From contig OY856188.1 of the NCBI GenBank assembly GCA_963693315.1, positions 151,178,518 to 151,242,517 on the forward strand: a DNA stretch of 64,000 bases. Direction: 5' to 3'. Below are positions 32,701-43,568 of this stretch, in pieces (the first letter of the stretch is position 1; the number at the start of each line of letters is the position of its first letter). The DNA is from Diogma glabrata. Taxonomy: Eukaryota; Arthropoda; Insecta; Diptera; Cylindrotomidae. Both the position numbers and the translations under genes were made by a program. A model generated the notes under the pieces. The model worked only from the letters and a program-made list of their open reading frames with translations. It did not search any database and was not told where the DNA came from.

Positions 32701-32925
32701 CATCAGTACAACCTGCGATCTAAACTACGGACTTTTCAACCACAACAACGTGTGTTTGTACGGCAACATCATTTGAGTGACGCTACCAAAAAATTCTCGG
32801 CAAAATTGGCTCCAAAGTTCTTACCTGCAATGATTAAGACTAAGATTGGAAATGTACTTTATGAGTGCATAGATATGAGCGGTAAGAATCTTGGAGTACA
32901 TCACGCGAAAGACATCAGGGAATGA
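29605..32925 (+). CDS. Gypsy-2 pol: protease, RT, RNase H, integrase
   Basis: Open over 1106 codons from 29605, overlapping the Gag end by 151 bases, so translation probably uses a -1 frameshift in the overlap. Protease: ISGLLDSGASITILG, with DSGA at 29947-29958. RT: KNRLCIDSRRVNSLTKK, SSIDLKDAFWQIPL, FRVMPFGLCNAPQTM and the catalytic VFVYLDDLLV near 30823-30852. RNase H: FIRCDASLTGIGSVLYQ, SELECLAAILSVKKFRGYVE, IVPDALSR. Integrase: H2C2 (H-x3-HGGVKKT with CDTCKQTKA), IDFLGPYPRS, HSDNGKQF near 32281, and the region with the catalytic glutamate, NASERVNRS. All catalytic residues I can check are present, so this frame appears intact. Confidence 0.93.
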   Translation: MFILSPVGKLPSESTCFGDGTLGSTSNEPEENDERCSNAGRSITTQETRIKSPSTFNFPSLHRTYFRRLERNIRYWRMRKLFRKACISSILSETKDPRPRLTIRILDKHISGLLDSGASITILGRNSLELLESAGTTYRKYTSCIRTADGTATKILGYIEIPITVNGSTKPMRFHIVPGLREELYLGIDFWEKFGIVPSFVSELTRTELQNFNTHNLTTDQQHELDMIKDSFPSFEVSGLGKTSLVEHVIDVGDSAPVKQRHYPTSPAVQLKVYAELDRMLQMGVIEESNSSWCSPVVLVQKESGKNRLCIDSRRVNSLTKKDAYPLPLIDGLLGRLNSTKYISSIDLKDAFWQIPLAEASRDKTAFTVPGRPLYQFRVMPFGLCNAPQTMCRLMHKVIPHQYHENVFVYLDDLLVVSSTFQEHMELLSKVSSLLRAAGLTINLKKSKFVLREVKYLGFLVGEDGLRTDPDKVRAVAEYPAPSTVKQIRRLLGMAGWYQRFIPNYASVVSPITDLLKKSSGKLKWTLEAQAAFENLKRLLTTAPVLVNPDYNKEFFIRCDASLTGIGSVLYQIDEDGQECPLAFMSKKLNKAQRNYSVSELECLAAILSVKKFRGYVEGHRFTIVTDHSSLKWLMSQKDLSGRLARWSLKLQHMDFTIVHQKGTQNIVPDALSRLYDDTHEELTEALTHHINDIKIDNEGYRHNEYTDMIAKVQSSPKDFPSVKVVDDKLYIRIEPRPDAIPNDVPVWKLWVPKPMTSNMIQKHHDDSTAAHGGVKKTLELLRRLYYWPGMASQVHNYVVSCDTCKQTKATNQILRPPMQYQFETARPWQRVYIDFLGPYPRSTLGNTVLLIVLDHATKFVLLKPLRNATSPKVNAFLRNEVFLTNGVPEFLHSDNGKQFTSRNFQNLLSDFGIKHIRTGVYSPQSNASERVNRSVLAAIRAFIKGQHTKWDSQIGEIAYALRAAVHSATKYSPYYLLFGQHPISDGNTHHLLRSLHKLGEDAGEEMERTDHLTLLRNRVQQNLKAAFKKSQHQYNLRSKLRTFQPQQRVFVRQHHLSDATKKFSAKLAPKFLPAMIKTKIGNVLYECIDMSGKNLGVHHAKDIRE

Positions 32926-33250
32926 TGTCTTTTCGTTAGGTAGGGTTGTTCCTCTGGCTGATTGTCGTCTCTGGGGTTCACATCTTCAGGTCATACTTAC
33001 TGGTTGTATCGGGGTGTCCATGGTGCTGACGTTCGGATGGATGGTCGGTCTCAATACTCAGTGAAGTTCTTAAGGACTTCATGAGTGTTGGAACCGGTCA
33101 TCGGTCTTGACGCCAGTGACTGTGGGTATCTCGATCCCAGATACAGTTTAATAAGTGGAAGTAGTTCGGTGGTTTTCTGTCATGGAGGGGATGGCGACGT
33201 TTTTTGTGATTTCAAGAGTAGAAATCTTGATTTTTACCTTGAATTCATGG
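32926..33250 (+). other. Gypsy-2 3' untranslated region, no env
   Basis: 325 bases between the pol stop and the 3' LTR with no open frame of note, so the element lacks an envelope gene. A purine-rich GGAGGGGATGG near 33185-33195 may serve as polypurine tract, although it is about 55 bases from the LTR. Confidence 0.6.
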
Positions 33251-34462
33251 TGTAACGATCGCAATAATCGCAAAACAATAATAAAACCAAATTCCTCTTT
33301 GTTTTCAATTCAATAGAAATGTATTTCATTAGTTTCCGTTCATTTTTACATTAATAACAATTTTAAAATTTTCTAAAACTTAACTCCTAGTTGAATTTTG
33401 AATAAACTATAAAAAGCAAACGAACGTACTCAATTTTATTTCCAATTCTAACGAACAGATGTCGTTGTCGTTATTAATCTTTGCTGAATTTTCAATATTA
33501 CCCGATTTGTTTTGACATCATGAGATGTAAAAAAGCAAAAATCACATTTTTCCAATTTTGAGAGGTCATTCCATATTTGTGCTTCAAACAAATATTTTCA
33601 GAGTTGATTTTAGAAAAAATTCAGTAGATTCATTAAGGTGTTAATATATGTGTTGGCTCTTTTAAATTAATTGCTAATTAATGTGATGTGTAATAATAAA
33701 AACATCAAATACTAAAAATATAAGTCAAATTTATAATCTGAAATGAAATTATTATTGTTATTATGGTTGTAAACATTAATAAGAATACAATAAAAAGATT
33801 TATTATGGCCAGTTGTGACTTGTAATTGTCCACTTTATAAGAAGTTAACATTGATGAAAATGTTTCATCATGCGACACCAGATGTTTTTTCCAATATATA
33901 ATACAAATTTGGATTATCAAAAAGATGTCAATGTTTTGAATAATAATAACAACAATAGTAGTGGTGCCGTAGTTTCAAATGGATATTCTAATATTTCAAA
34001 TCAGGAATTAAGCAAATATTGGCTTAAAGAAGTTCACTTGGTATCCGAAATAATATCTCTGCTTATCCAGATCAAAATTCAACAACTTTGGAGCGTGGTA
34101 TTGCAACTGGTGGAAACAGAATCAACAGTTTAAAATAAGGTATTTTTTCTAATTTTATATTAGTATTGAAATTTAGTTTTTTTGTGTGGTTCAACTTAGT
34201 TTTTAGAATGATAGGCTAATTGAAGAATAATAAGAGATTTCCAAAATTTAAGATCCGTGTAGGGACAATCCGGATGGCGGGAGTGATCTCCTTTGCTTTA
34301 ACTTTTATTTTTTTCCTACTATAAAAACGATGGAATATCAGATGTGCTTGTGATTTGTATAGTTTTAACAGTATATTGAACAGAAACAAAGTGATAAAAG
34401 TCCAATACGATTCACGAAGTGAATCAATTACAAACGTGGCTCCGTATCAGGGCCCAATTACA
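33251..34462 (+). repeat. Gypsy-2 3' LTR
   Basis: 1212 bases, nearly identical to 24030-25239. It differs, for example, by three extra bases at about 34279 (GGCGGGAGTG against GGCAGTG). It also ends with the captured PBS-like segment, then CCAATTACA and the ACAT duplication. Confidence 0.95.
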
Positions 34463-34466
34463 ACAT

Positions 34467-34680
34467 CTCTTAAGTCCTGAAGTGATTCACCCATGCAAAT
34501 ACTGTCTTCGATAGTAGAAGCATTAGCGGCATTATCACTGTCATTTTCATTATTCCTTTCTAATTCGTCATCATAGGTTATCATTATTAATTCTGTATTG
34601 TTGCTGTTACTTTCCGAAAATGAGCCAATATTCTCTGAAACATTCGTTGCATCAACGTGATAATCAGTTTCTTTTGACAT
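34467..34680 (-). pseudogene. hAT transposase N-terminus
   Basis: Minus-strand reading from ATG 34680 (MSKETDYHVDATNVSEN), acidic and Asn/Ser-rich as is usual for the N-terminus of ZMYM-type hAT transposases. It is cut at the ACAT duplication by Gypsy-2 and continues in frame at 24025. The stop seen in the raw reading lies inside the LTR. Confidence 0.8.
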
Positions 34681-34989
34681 ATTTATAGATTTCGTCTTTC
34701 TCTGCTGGAACCAACTTTTTCTTTAAAAAGTATGAACTCCTCGTGGCATATTTTTTTTTGGGATATTTGCTAAACGAAATCTAAAAAAATATTTTTAATT
34801 ATAGTATAGGTATCAGCAAAGCATTAATTCTAAATATATTTGTAGGATACATAATAGGTACATAGTTCATAATAAGTACACTGTGTTAACGACTAAATAC
34901 ACCGCCAAGAAAATTAATTTATTTAAATTTCCTTGTAACAACTTATATTAAATAATATTTGATAAAATGGAATATACAAATCATAACCT

Positions 34990-35407
34990 AATATTATAAG
35001 GAACTATTTAAAAAAATATAAGTATGAAATCCTAAAAGATATTTTATATAAAGAATTGAAACCAAAATTAAATATCCAATTAGAATCATGCTCAATAATT
35101 TACAAAATTGAATGTGATTTTTGTGAAAAATTTTACATCGGGAAAACCGGAAAATGTTTTAAAGACTGATTTAAGGAATACCTGCCTAAGAAGAAAAATA
35201 AACAAAATTTAAAGTTTATTTTTGCAAACCATTTACATAGTTAATAACAATAGCTACACCACTTTTAAAAAAAATTTGAAGGCTTTACATTTATGTAGCC
35301 AAGGATCTTTAAAAGAATCACTTGATGAGTTTGAAATTTCCAAGGGATTTAAAACCCATCAAAATGTAATTTTAAATGATAAACTTTCATTTAATTCAAA
35401 TATATAA
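34990..35407 (+). pseudogene. Penelope-like GIY-YIG endonuclease fragment
   Basis: Plus-strand reading with SIIYKIECDFCEKFYIGKT at about 35092-35150, the GIY-YIG signature with the C-x2-C insert of Penelope-like endonucleases. It is broken by TGA at about 35167 and a frameshift near 35240, then continues as KKNLKALHLCSQGSLKESLD to 35407. No RT is adjacent. This is an old fragment carried inside the hAT. Confidence 0.75.
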
Positions 35408-36104
35408 ATATATAAAACTGAAAACAAACAGTATGAGTATGCATCAACCTACAAAAATTTGCAAAACTGCAGTAATTGCATAACTGCCATTTTATTCTAC
35501 AGTAATTATTTTTGTGTCCATTGAAAAACGATCTATTTCAATTTATTCTTTGAGTTTCAAGATAAAGGAAAAAAAATTATTTTGAGATCATTTACAAACA
35601 CGGTAATTTGATTGTTTGTTAGTTTCCTTAGGTGTTTGCAATTAATTTGTTTGAAATGTAAAACATATATTAGGTAGTAAGGTTAAGCGGATATTTTAGA
35701 AATAATTTTGGAATAGAGACATTGTAACTCAAGGGTGCCATCCTATCGACAAAGGGTGCCACATTATCGACGTAAACCACTTTTCCTATACATTATTCAG
35801 CATATGTGTTTCCAGACCTGGTCATTAAATAATCATGCTTGCATACTAAATAATATATCGCAAAAAACGGTCAATATGGTATCTATAGGAATATTCAAAG
35901 CTATTGAGTAGTTGTGGTGATGGGATTCAATGCTCAACATGTTGATTCGATTAATATTGTTAAAATTTTATTTCACGTAATAACTCAAAAATTTTAAAAA
36001 GTAGAATAGATTATTTTTGAACCAATAACACATTTATAGGACACATTTATAAGTTATCACAATTTATAAATAAAAATTATATGGATAACCTGGTTAAAAT
36101 GGTT
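35408..36104. other. hAT interior, no gene seen
   Basis: AT-rich DNA with no coding I can support. A short direct repeat GGGTGCCA(C/T) with ATCGAC occurs near 35735-35770. Confidence 0.5.
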
Positions 36105-36948
36105 TCTATGTGATTTATCGTTGAAAACATGTGATGGTTTGTTTAAGTTTTTTACGTTCGGGTGTCACCCCAAAACGGTTTCGAAGTGATTTATCGTTGA
36201 AAACATGTGATGGTTTGTTTAAGTTTTTTACGTTCGGGTGTCACCCCAAAACGGTTTCGAAGTGATTTATCGTTGAAAACATTGTGATGGTTTGTTTAAG
36301 TTGTTTACGTTCGGGTGTCACCCCGAAACGGTTTCGAAGTGATTTATCGTTGAAAACATTGTGATGATTTGTTTAAGTTTTTTACGTTCGGGTGTCACCC
36401 CAAAACGGTTTCGAAGTGATTTATCATTGAAAACATTGTGATGGTTTGTTTAAGTTGTTTACGTTCGGGTGTCACCCCAAAACGGTTTCGAAGTGATTTA
36501 TCGTTGAAAACATTGTGATGGTTTGTTTATGTTTTTTACGTTCGGGTGTCACCCCAAAACGGTTTCGAAGTGATTTATCGTTGAAAACATTGTGATGGTT
36601 TGTTTAAGTTTTTTACGTTCGGGTGTCACCCCAAAACGGTTTCGAAGTGATTTATCATTGAAAACATTGTGATGGTTTGTTTAAGTTTTTTACGTTCGGG
36701 TGTCACCCCAAAACGGTTTCGAAGTGATTTATCGTTGAAAACATTGTGATGGTTTGTTTATATTTTTTACGTTCGGGTGTCACCCCAAAACGGTTTCATC
36801 GTGATTTATCATTGAAAACATTGTGATGGTTTGTTTAAGTTGTTTACGTTCGGGTGTCACCCCAAAACGGTTTCGAAGTGATTTATCGTTGAAAACATTG
36901 TGATGGTTTGTTTAAGTTTTTTACGTTCGGGTGTCACCCCAAAACGGG
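36105..36948. repeat. 77-bp tandem array at hAT end
   Basis: Eleven units of about 76-77 bases (GGTTTCGAAGTGATTTATCG... to ...TTCGGGTGTCACCCCAAAAC). Most differ by only a few bases. The GGGTGTCACCCC part of each unit is itself palindromic and resembles the GGTGTCACCCC found just inside the opposite hAT end (about 21422-21433), so the array seems to have grown from subterminal transposon DNA. Confidence 0.93.
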
Positions 36949-36967
36949 TGACACCCGGGGCGGACCG

Positions 36968-36987
36968 CCCCCCCCCCCCCCCCCCCC
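36968..36987. repeat. C20 homopolymer beside hAT terminus
   Basis: Twenty consecutive C between GGACCG and the terminal TAGCTACGCCTCTG. The rest of the window contains nothing like it. Confidence 0.9.
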
Positions 36988-37009
36988 TAGCTACGCCTCT
37001 GCCTAGGCA

Positions 37010-37820
37010 TATTCTTAAGCTTTTATTAATGGTTATTTGCATGATTTTTTGATGAAAATTGTTATTAATTAATATGTCACTATAATTGATACGGCTCTGA
37101 ATGATGGCGTTATGTATGTTTATTAGTGTAGCTGGGTGAACCCCTCCCTTTTTCCTTCCCAAAATCTTCAAAACTGTTGTTACTGATACTGTTGTTGCAA
37201 AGTTCGTTTAGAATCTTGTTATGAGAATTGAGCTTTAATTTATTGTCTATAGTGAATCCCAACATTTTTATTTCTGTTACTTCCCTAAGCCCAATTCCTT
37301 GATGCTTGATGCTGATAATAGGTTTTAATTTTTTTCTGGAGTTGATGTTTATATTCATATAAGAAATTTTATTGATGTTTATATTTAGGTTGAGATCTTA
37401 ATAGATTTAATAAACTTATCTGTCAGAGAATTAGCACATACTTCTAGTTCATGTTTGTCTTTGGCAGCTGCAATTAGTATAAAATCATCTGCATATTGCA
37501 ATATTCTGTGATCATCGTTTTCAGATATTGGATATTGAATGTATTTGGTGAGTATAAACATTAAACAACAATGGGCTTAACGGATCCCCTTGAGGTAGGC
37601 CTATACTAGTTATGGCACTAATATTGCCTGATTTGCATTCTAGTATCGTGTTTCTGTTGATTAGTGATTGGTATAACCAATTTATAATTTCTTCAGGAAT
37701 ATTTAGATTTATTAAAATTTGCGTGAGAATGTTTACATCAACATTATCAAAAGCTCTTTGAACATCAGCAGCTATAATTGTGGAAATTAGGCCTTTCTTC
37801 TGATTGTTTTCTATGATCCC
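37010..37820 (-). pseudogene. LINE-I reverse transcriptase, second half
   Basis: Minus-strand RT palm and thumb: a DVQRAFDNVDV-type segment near 37740-37780, SIGLPQGDPLSPLLFN near 37570-37620, and the catalytic YADDFILIA near 37475-37500. Then comes the thumb region (EIKMLGFTIDNKLKLNSH, and NAIIQSRINYSDILI near 37080-37120), running to RICLG at the hAT duplication. Frames change several times. It joins 49317 across BEL-2. Confidence 0.85.
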
Positions 37821-38235
37821 TGAACAATGCTGGTTCCTTAAATTGTTTTTAATTTCACTTCACTTACTGGGAAGTATTATTTTTATAATATTTTTAGTGG
37901 ACTGTAAATAAAATACACTTTATGTTTTATAATAATGAAAAACAATATTTAATTTTAATAAAATAATTTTATTAATATCATTTATTATGTATAGCAGCGC
38001 ACAAGTTGCTATTACAAAATTAGTTTTTTGACTAACATTTTATAATTTCGTTTTATCTTCGTTTAACTCAATTTTTTCTTTGTTTTATTATTTTATTAGC
38101 ATCATAGAGTTTGCATTGTTGCTAGTTTTATATCAATTATTATTATTAACTGTTGCCAGTTTTATATCAATTATTATTATTAACTGTTTTTTTGTTTTTT
38201 TTTATTCAAAGCAAATTAATTTGAATGATTATCCA
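37821..38235 (-). repeat. BEL-2 3' LTR
   Basis: 415 bases. It contains two copies of a 34-bp unit (TTGCCAGTTTTATATCAATT...) where the other LTR has three, which accounts exactly for the length difference. A few substitutions separate the LTRs (for example near 37925 and 38028). Confidence 0.93.
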
Positions 38236-38502
38236 TTCCGGCCCCAATGAAACCACGTTTTAATTATAAAAGGTTTCATAAACATACATAATTCAAAAAA
38301 ATTTTTTTTTAAATATAATTACGGTAACTTAAAATTTTTATAATAATTCTTAAAAATATTAGCTTAAATTTATAAAATTCAGTTACAAAAATAACTTAAA
38401 ACTATTATTGAAATTGTTTATTAATCAAAATAAATCTTTATTTTTTATTAAGTTAAAATTTTCAGAATTTATCTAGAATTTATATACATAAAATTTTTTA
38501 TT

Positions 38503-38930
38503 TTAATCTTCATAAATTGGAAGCTTACAAATCTTTGAAATGGCGCGCTTAAAAATACCAAATTTTGTTTTAACTTGGACAACTCTTACCTTACCATCAT
38601 TACCTGGAATTGTTTCAACAATTCGACCGATTAACCATTGAGTCGTGTGCATATTGTCGTCAATCACCAACACCACATCGTCGATCTTTAGATTTGGAGT
38701 ACTGTGTTTCCAACGATATCGTTGTTGCAATGTATGCAAATACTCTGTAGAAAATCGTTTCCAAAAATGTTGAGTCATTTGACTTACTCTTTTCTAAACA
38801 TTTAAGGTATTAGGTACTTCATCACAGTATGATGGTTCTACAATAGCTGTAATTGGACTACCAACTAAAAAATGACCCGGCGTAAGTGGTTCGGGATCAG
38901 AAGGATCCGTTGACATATTGGTCAATGGCC
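38503..38930 (-). pseudogene. BEL-2 integrase C-terminal domain (DUF5641)
   Basis: Minus strand. [14 protein letters not shown] near 38850-38890 and FWKRFSTEYLHTLQQRYRWK near 38710-38770, then VVLVIDDN...WLIGRIVETIPG and a basic end are the usual C-terminal block of BEL pol. A stop (TAG near 38797) and shifted frames separate the two parts. It continues the integrase of the large pol frame beyond the inserted LINE and ends at 38503. Confidence 0.85.
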
Positions 38931-38937
38931 TTGAATT

Positions 38938-39690
38938 CATTATTTTTTTTTTTTTTATTAATTATTTAGACATGTTTAGCACACTAAATATGAAATATTC
39001 ATTATTTAGACTCTTTGAATATCCGAAGATACCATGTCAACTATAAAGGAATGGAAGGAATGGGGATATAGGGATAACTATACTAATTTTTTAAAATGAT
39101 AATGGACATTTTCTTTAAATGCCTGAGGAGAAAATTCATCGGGAAATACAGAGGAGGGCAATGAGTTCCATAATTTGGCCACTCTATTGAAATAGTCGTT
39201 TTGGAAGGACACAGTTCTACAACGAGGTATTTGTACAACAAATGGATGGGATAACTCGGCAGCTCTTGTTTGTCGATTATACTGCGCACACGATGGAAGA
39301 ATATTTTGAATTTCCTTAGAGGAGAATTCGCTAAAGTTATATTTATAGTATATTGACAATTCAGCCACATTTCTTCTGTGCTGGAGTGAATCAAGCTGGT
39401 CCGTTAGTTCGGTATTACCAATCAACCGTATTGCTTTTCTCTGTACAGAGTCTAAACAATTTATTGTTGACTGACAAGCACCTCCCCAAACATGACAGCA
39501 GTACTCCATACATGGACGAATAAAGGACTTGAAGATTAGCAAAATTTGCTCGGGATTGAAATACTTTTTACATCGACTCAAGAATCCTAATTTTTGCATT
39601 GCAGATTTAGCGAGGTTGAACACATGTTTATTCCATTTCAGGTTATTTTGAATATCCACTCCAAGAAGTCTAACTAATTCAACCTTCAAT
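38938..39690 (-). mobile_element. 5'-truncated LINE inserted in BEL-2
   Basis: A 753-base piece flanked by TTGAATT (38931-38937 and 39691-39697), with a 14-base poly(T) on the plus strand at the left that is its poly(A) tail. It encodes, on the minus strand, the C-terminal segment of a CR1/Jockey-type ORF2: LLGVDIQNNLKWNKHV, KSFIRPCMEYCCHVWGGACQ, RKAIRLIGN, and KLWNSLPSSVFPDEFSPQAF. The 203-codon frame (39078-39689) is open, which suggests a fairly young insertion. Confidence 0.92.
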
Positions 39691-39697
39691 TTGAATT

Positions 39698-42600
39698 AAT
39701 AATGTGTTTAATTCTTCATAAGATAAAGTTTGGTTCGTTGTAACCTTTTTGAGATGCAATTTCAGACTCTTTATTGAGGATTCCCATAATCCTCCAAAAT
39801 TTGGAGACCTTGGTGAATTTCCAGTTAATTTTCTCAAGAGCGCAATATTCCCCAATAGGATGAAATTTTGTTTGATCCCAGAACATTTCATACAATTCCT
39901 TCAATTCATTTTTACAACCAACAAAGATCGTAGCATTGTCAGACCATATAGTATGTGGTCTTCCTCTGCGATTACTAAATCGTTTTAGGCATGCTAAGAA
40001 TGATGATGAAGTAAGGTGTGATATGATTTCTATATGAACCGCCTTGCTTACAAAGCATATGAATAATGCTGCGTAGCATTTGTAAGCTGACGAATTTCGT
40101 TGTCTTTTATTTTTAATCATGAATGGCCCGCATAAGTCGATACCTGTAGTAGTGAAAGGGCGACTGGGTGTAACTCTCTCAGTAGGTAAGTTACCCATTA
40201 ATTGTCTTTCAACTTTAGGATTTGCACGAAAACATGTAACACAATTTCTAACAATTTGCTTTGCACAATTTTTACCCTTTAAAGGCCAGTATTTTTGTCT
40301 TACATATGATAATAATGTCTGAGGACCTATATGAAGATGTCGTTCATGCTCGGCTTTAAAAATTAATTTTGTTAAATGATTACTTGCTGGAAGCAAAATT
40401 TGATGTTTAACATCTTGTTCCAGTTTTGAATTATTCAAACGACCACCTACACGTAAAATATTATCGTCATCAAGGAATGGAGATAAAGTCAATATTTTAC
40501 TGCTTGAGTTTAACATTTTTTTATTTTTTAAAAGAGTTAGTTCTTGAGCGAATGCTTGCTCTTGTACTAATTTTATCAACCTGAGCAGTGCGGCTGAAAT
40601 TTCGTCTAGAGATAATTCTTTAGATACAGAATGCATTTTATATTTAAATCGATTGTAAAATCTAGTAATATAAGCTACAATTTGCAGTACTTTATTTAAT
40701 TTGCTGTACTTTTCTATTTTAAATCTCGGTTCTAATTGTGTGCTTGTATGTAATGTTACATTTAAAGCTTTCAGTTCTGTTTCTTCAGGATTAAATTCAT
40801 TGATATTTAGTACAGCAATAGGAGCAGTTTCAGTGCTGTTGTGTAAAAGTTTGGGTCCGTGCCACCATATGGTAAGATATTCTATTTCGTGAGGCATAAC
40901 TCCTCTTGAAATGAAATCAACTGGATTGTCTGCTGACTTGACATGAGTCCATAAACATTTAGTTGTCATTTCTTGGATCTCACTCACTCTATTTGCGACG
41001 AATGTTTTAAGAAGATATGGAGGGGTTTTAATCCATGCTAACGAGATCATTGAATCTGAATATAAAACTATTCGTTCTATTTTTTCTATCATTAAAGCAT
41101 CAATGGCTTTATTAATTAAACGGGACAAAAGTAAAGCCGCACATAGTTCAAGGCGTGGAAACGTTGCACACTTTAATGGAGCTACACGCGACTTACTACA
41201 CAATAAATTAACTTCTATATTATAATCTTCGTCAGTGGTTTTTAAATAAACACAAGCGCCATATGCTAGTTGTGATGCGTCAGCGAAACCGTGTAACTCC
41301 AATTTTGCAACTGGACTGTTAATAACACATCTCTTTAATTTGATATTGGTAATTGAACCAAGATTAGGTCTGAATTCTATCAATTTCTTAGCCTCCTCAT
41401 CGGGGATAATTGTATCCCAATCTAAATTAGCCTTCCATAATGACTGAATTATCATTTTTGATATAATGATTGTAGGAGATAACAGTCCAAGTGGATCAAA
41501 TAGCTTTGCAATATTGGAAATTACGGACCGTTTAGTTAACGGTTCATCATTGCTAAACGGCTGTGGTATAAAAGAGAATAAATCACGATTGGGCAACCAA
41601 AATAAACCTAAAGCCTTGATTGCTTTATCAACTGTCGCTTCATCATTAACATTATCTTTGATGTTATTTGGTATATCTTGTAATATTTCCATACAATTGC
41701 AGGTCCATTTATGCAATTCAAATCCTCCGCATCTTAACAATTCTATCAATTGAGATTTAATGACTTTGGCTTCATCTATGCTATTTGCTCCCGTAAGCAC
41801 ATCATCAATATAAAAATCACTTTTAGCAATTTTAGAAGCAATAGGAAAACGTTTGTTTTGGTCATTAGCTAGTTGGGCTAAAACTCGCGTTGCTAAATAC
41901 GGTGCGGACGCAGTTCCATATGTTACGGTTGTCAGCTCATAAGTTTTTAATGATTTTGATGGATCGTCACGCCACAATATTAGTTGTAAATGTGTTTGAG
42001 ATGCATCGACATTAATCTGTCGATACATTTTCGAAATATCAGCTGTCAATACTACCATATATTTACGAAAACGCAAAACAATATCAAATATATCTTGTTG
42101 CACCGTTGGACCAACTAGAAGTATATCATTTAGCGATAGTTTGTTAGAGGTTTTTGCGCTACCGTAAAAAACAACTCTACATTTTGTTGTTGAGCTTGAA
42201 GGTTTAAAAACAGCATGGCGTGGTAAATAATAATTCATTTCAACTGTTTTATTATTTTCAACTTCCTTCATATGACCAAGTGTCAAATACTCTTGCATAA
42301 AATTCACATAATGGGAATTTAATGTGCTATCCTTATTTAATCTTCTTTTCAATAAATGATATCTTTTTGTGGCCATCTGTAGTGACTCACCTAAAGTATT
42401 ACATTTTTGGCTTATTGGCAAGAACACTGTATACCTACCACTCTCATTTCTATAGTGGGTTTCAGAGAAATGGTTTTCGCAGTATTGCTGTTCTTCTGAT
42501 AAATATAGTTTTGTTGGTATATTTTCTAATGCCCACATTAATTTTAAGTTATTATTAATTTCACTAATGGGATCAATTTCTGAAAGAGTTGCGAAATTAT

Positions 42601-43560
42601 GATTATCTTTTTCTACGTATTTTCCACCAATAATCCAACCCAATGCAGATTCTTGAAACACAGGCAAATTGTTTCTTAGTTGTACTTTATTTGAGTTAAT
42701 GATATCAAAAAATAATTCTGCGCCAAGTAACGCATCGATTGGTGCAGATGTGTTGAAGTAAGGGTCAGCCAATTTTATTTTATTTGGTATTGACCATTGT
42801 GATACTTTAAAGCCTTGGGACGGAATATTGTTCGCAATAGTGGGAACTATAAGGAGATCTATATTAGTCTCAAAATTTCTGTAACTAGATTTTATTTTTG
42901 CCGTTATCTTCTCATTAATTGAAGTTTGATTATTATTCAAACTTGAGATATTTAAATGTGGAATCGATTGTTTTACAAACGGAAAAGTGTCAGTAAAGGC
43001 TCTAGTAATAAAATTAGAGTGACTCGCAGAATCTAGAAGAACTCTACATTGGTGGTACTTATTGAATTTATCTTGAATTAAAATAACTGCGGTTGAAAGT
43101 ATAATATGGCAAAATGAACTATTTTGCAAACAAAATGTTGCAGAAGTACTAGGTAAAATGGAACCACTATTAACTGGAGGTGAAACATTTATTTGCTCAG
43201 TGTTAGACTCATTAGAGTCTTTTTCCGTCTTATTGTGATGTAACAAAGTATTGTGTTTTGAATCACAAAATCCACAGCCATCTGCGTGACAAGAACGCGA
43301 CGAATGACCCGATTTAAAACAGTTAATACAAAGACCGAGTTGCTTTACTTTTTCATATCGAGCTACCGTATCTTCTTTTGAGAATTGGGGACAATTTAGT
43401 ATTGAAAAATGATTTCCTTTACAAATTATGCAATTTTTATTAAAGTTTGATTTATAAGACGGTTTCATAGGCGCATCAGACTTTTGATGGCCAGAAGACA
43501 TAAAATTCGAACTATCAGAATTAATTTTTCGTTGTGACTTATTAGAATAACTTATCATCC
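39698..43560 (-). pseudogene. BEL-2 pol: knuckles, protease, RT, RNase H, integrase
   Basis: Minus strand, open for about 1270 codons. Zinc knuckles CIICKGNHFSILNC and CINCFKSGHSSRSC, plus CGFCDSKHNTLLH, near 43270-43460. DUF1758 protease with CRVLLDSASHSNFIT near 43010-43060. RT: KCRVVFYGSAK, VVLTADISKMYRQI and the catalytic FYIDDVLTG near 41800-41825. RNase H: LHGFADASQLAYGACVY, VLYSDSMISLAWIKT, DNPVDFISRG. Integrase: H-x-H/C-x2-C around HERHLHIGPQ and CVTCFRANP, GIDLCGPF, IWSDNATIFVG. A frameshift near 39815 moves the catalytic-glutamate region (SPNFGGLWESSIKSLKLHL) into the next frame. The LINE then interrupts the protein at 39690. The 5' end abuts the hAT MITE duplication. Confidence 0.93.
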
Positions 43561-43568
43561 TATGAAGG

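Larger units (their letters stand above)
24030..34462 (+). mobile_element. Gypsy-2: recent Ty3/Gypsy retrotransposon
   Basis: 10.4 kb, flanked by ACAT (24026-24029 and 34463-34466). Its LTRs of about 1.2 kb start TGTAACGATCG and end CCAATTACA and are almost identical; I noticed three substitutions and a few indel bases. The PBS resembles the tRNA-Lys type. Internal order: a novel upstream ORF, a long AT-rich leader, Gag, then pol overlapping Gag in the -1 frame. No envelope ORF is present. Its insertion splits the hAT transposase just after its N-terminal segment. LTR identity makes it one of the youngest insertions in the window. Confidence 0.95.
21380..37001 (-). mobile_element. hAT transposon, ZMYM/TTF type, with nested inserts
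   Basis: The termini are CAGTGGCGTAGCTAG on the left and CTAGCTACGCCTCTG on the right, inverted with one mismatch. The eight-base duplication CCTAGGCA is perfect (21372-21379 and 37002-37009). The transposase lies on the minus strand and is split by Gypsy-2. Without Gypsy-2 the element is about 5.2 kb. It also holds a MITE, a Penelope fragment and a 77-bp tandem array. Confidence 0.93.

Noticed and set aside
24030..34462. Possible envelope-bearing (errantivirus-like) element
   Set aside because: Only 325 bases without an open frame lie between pol and the 3' LTR; no envelope gene is present.
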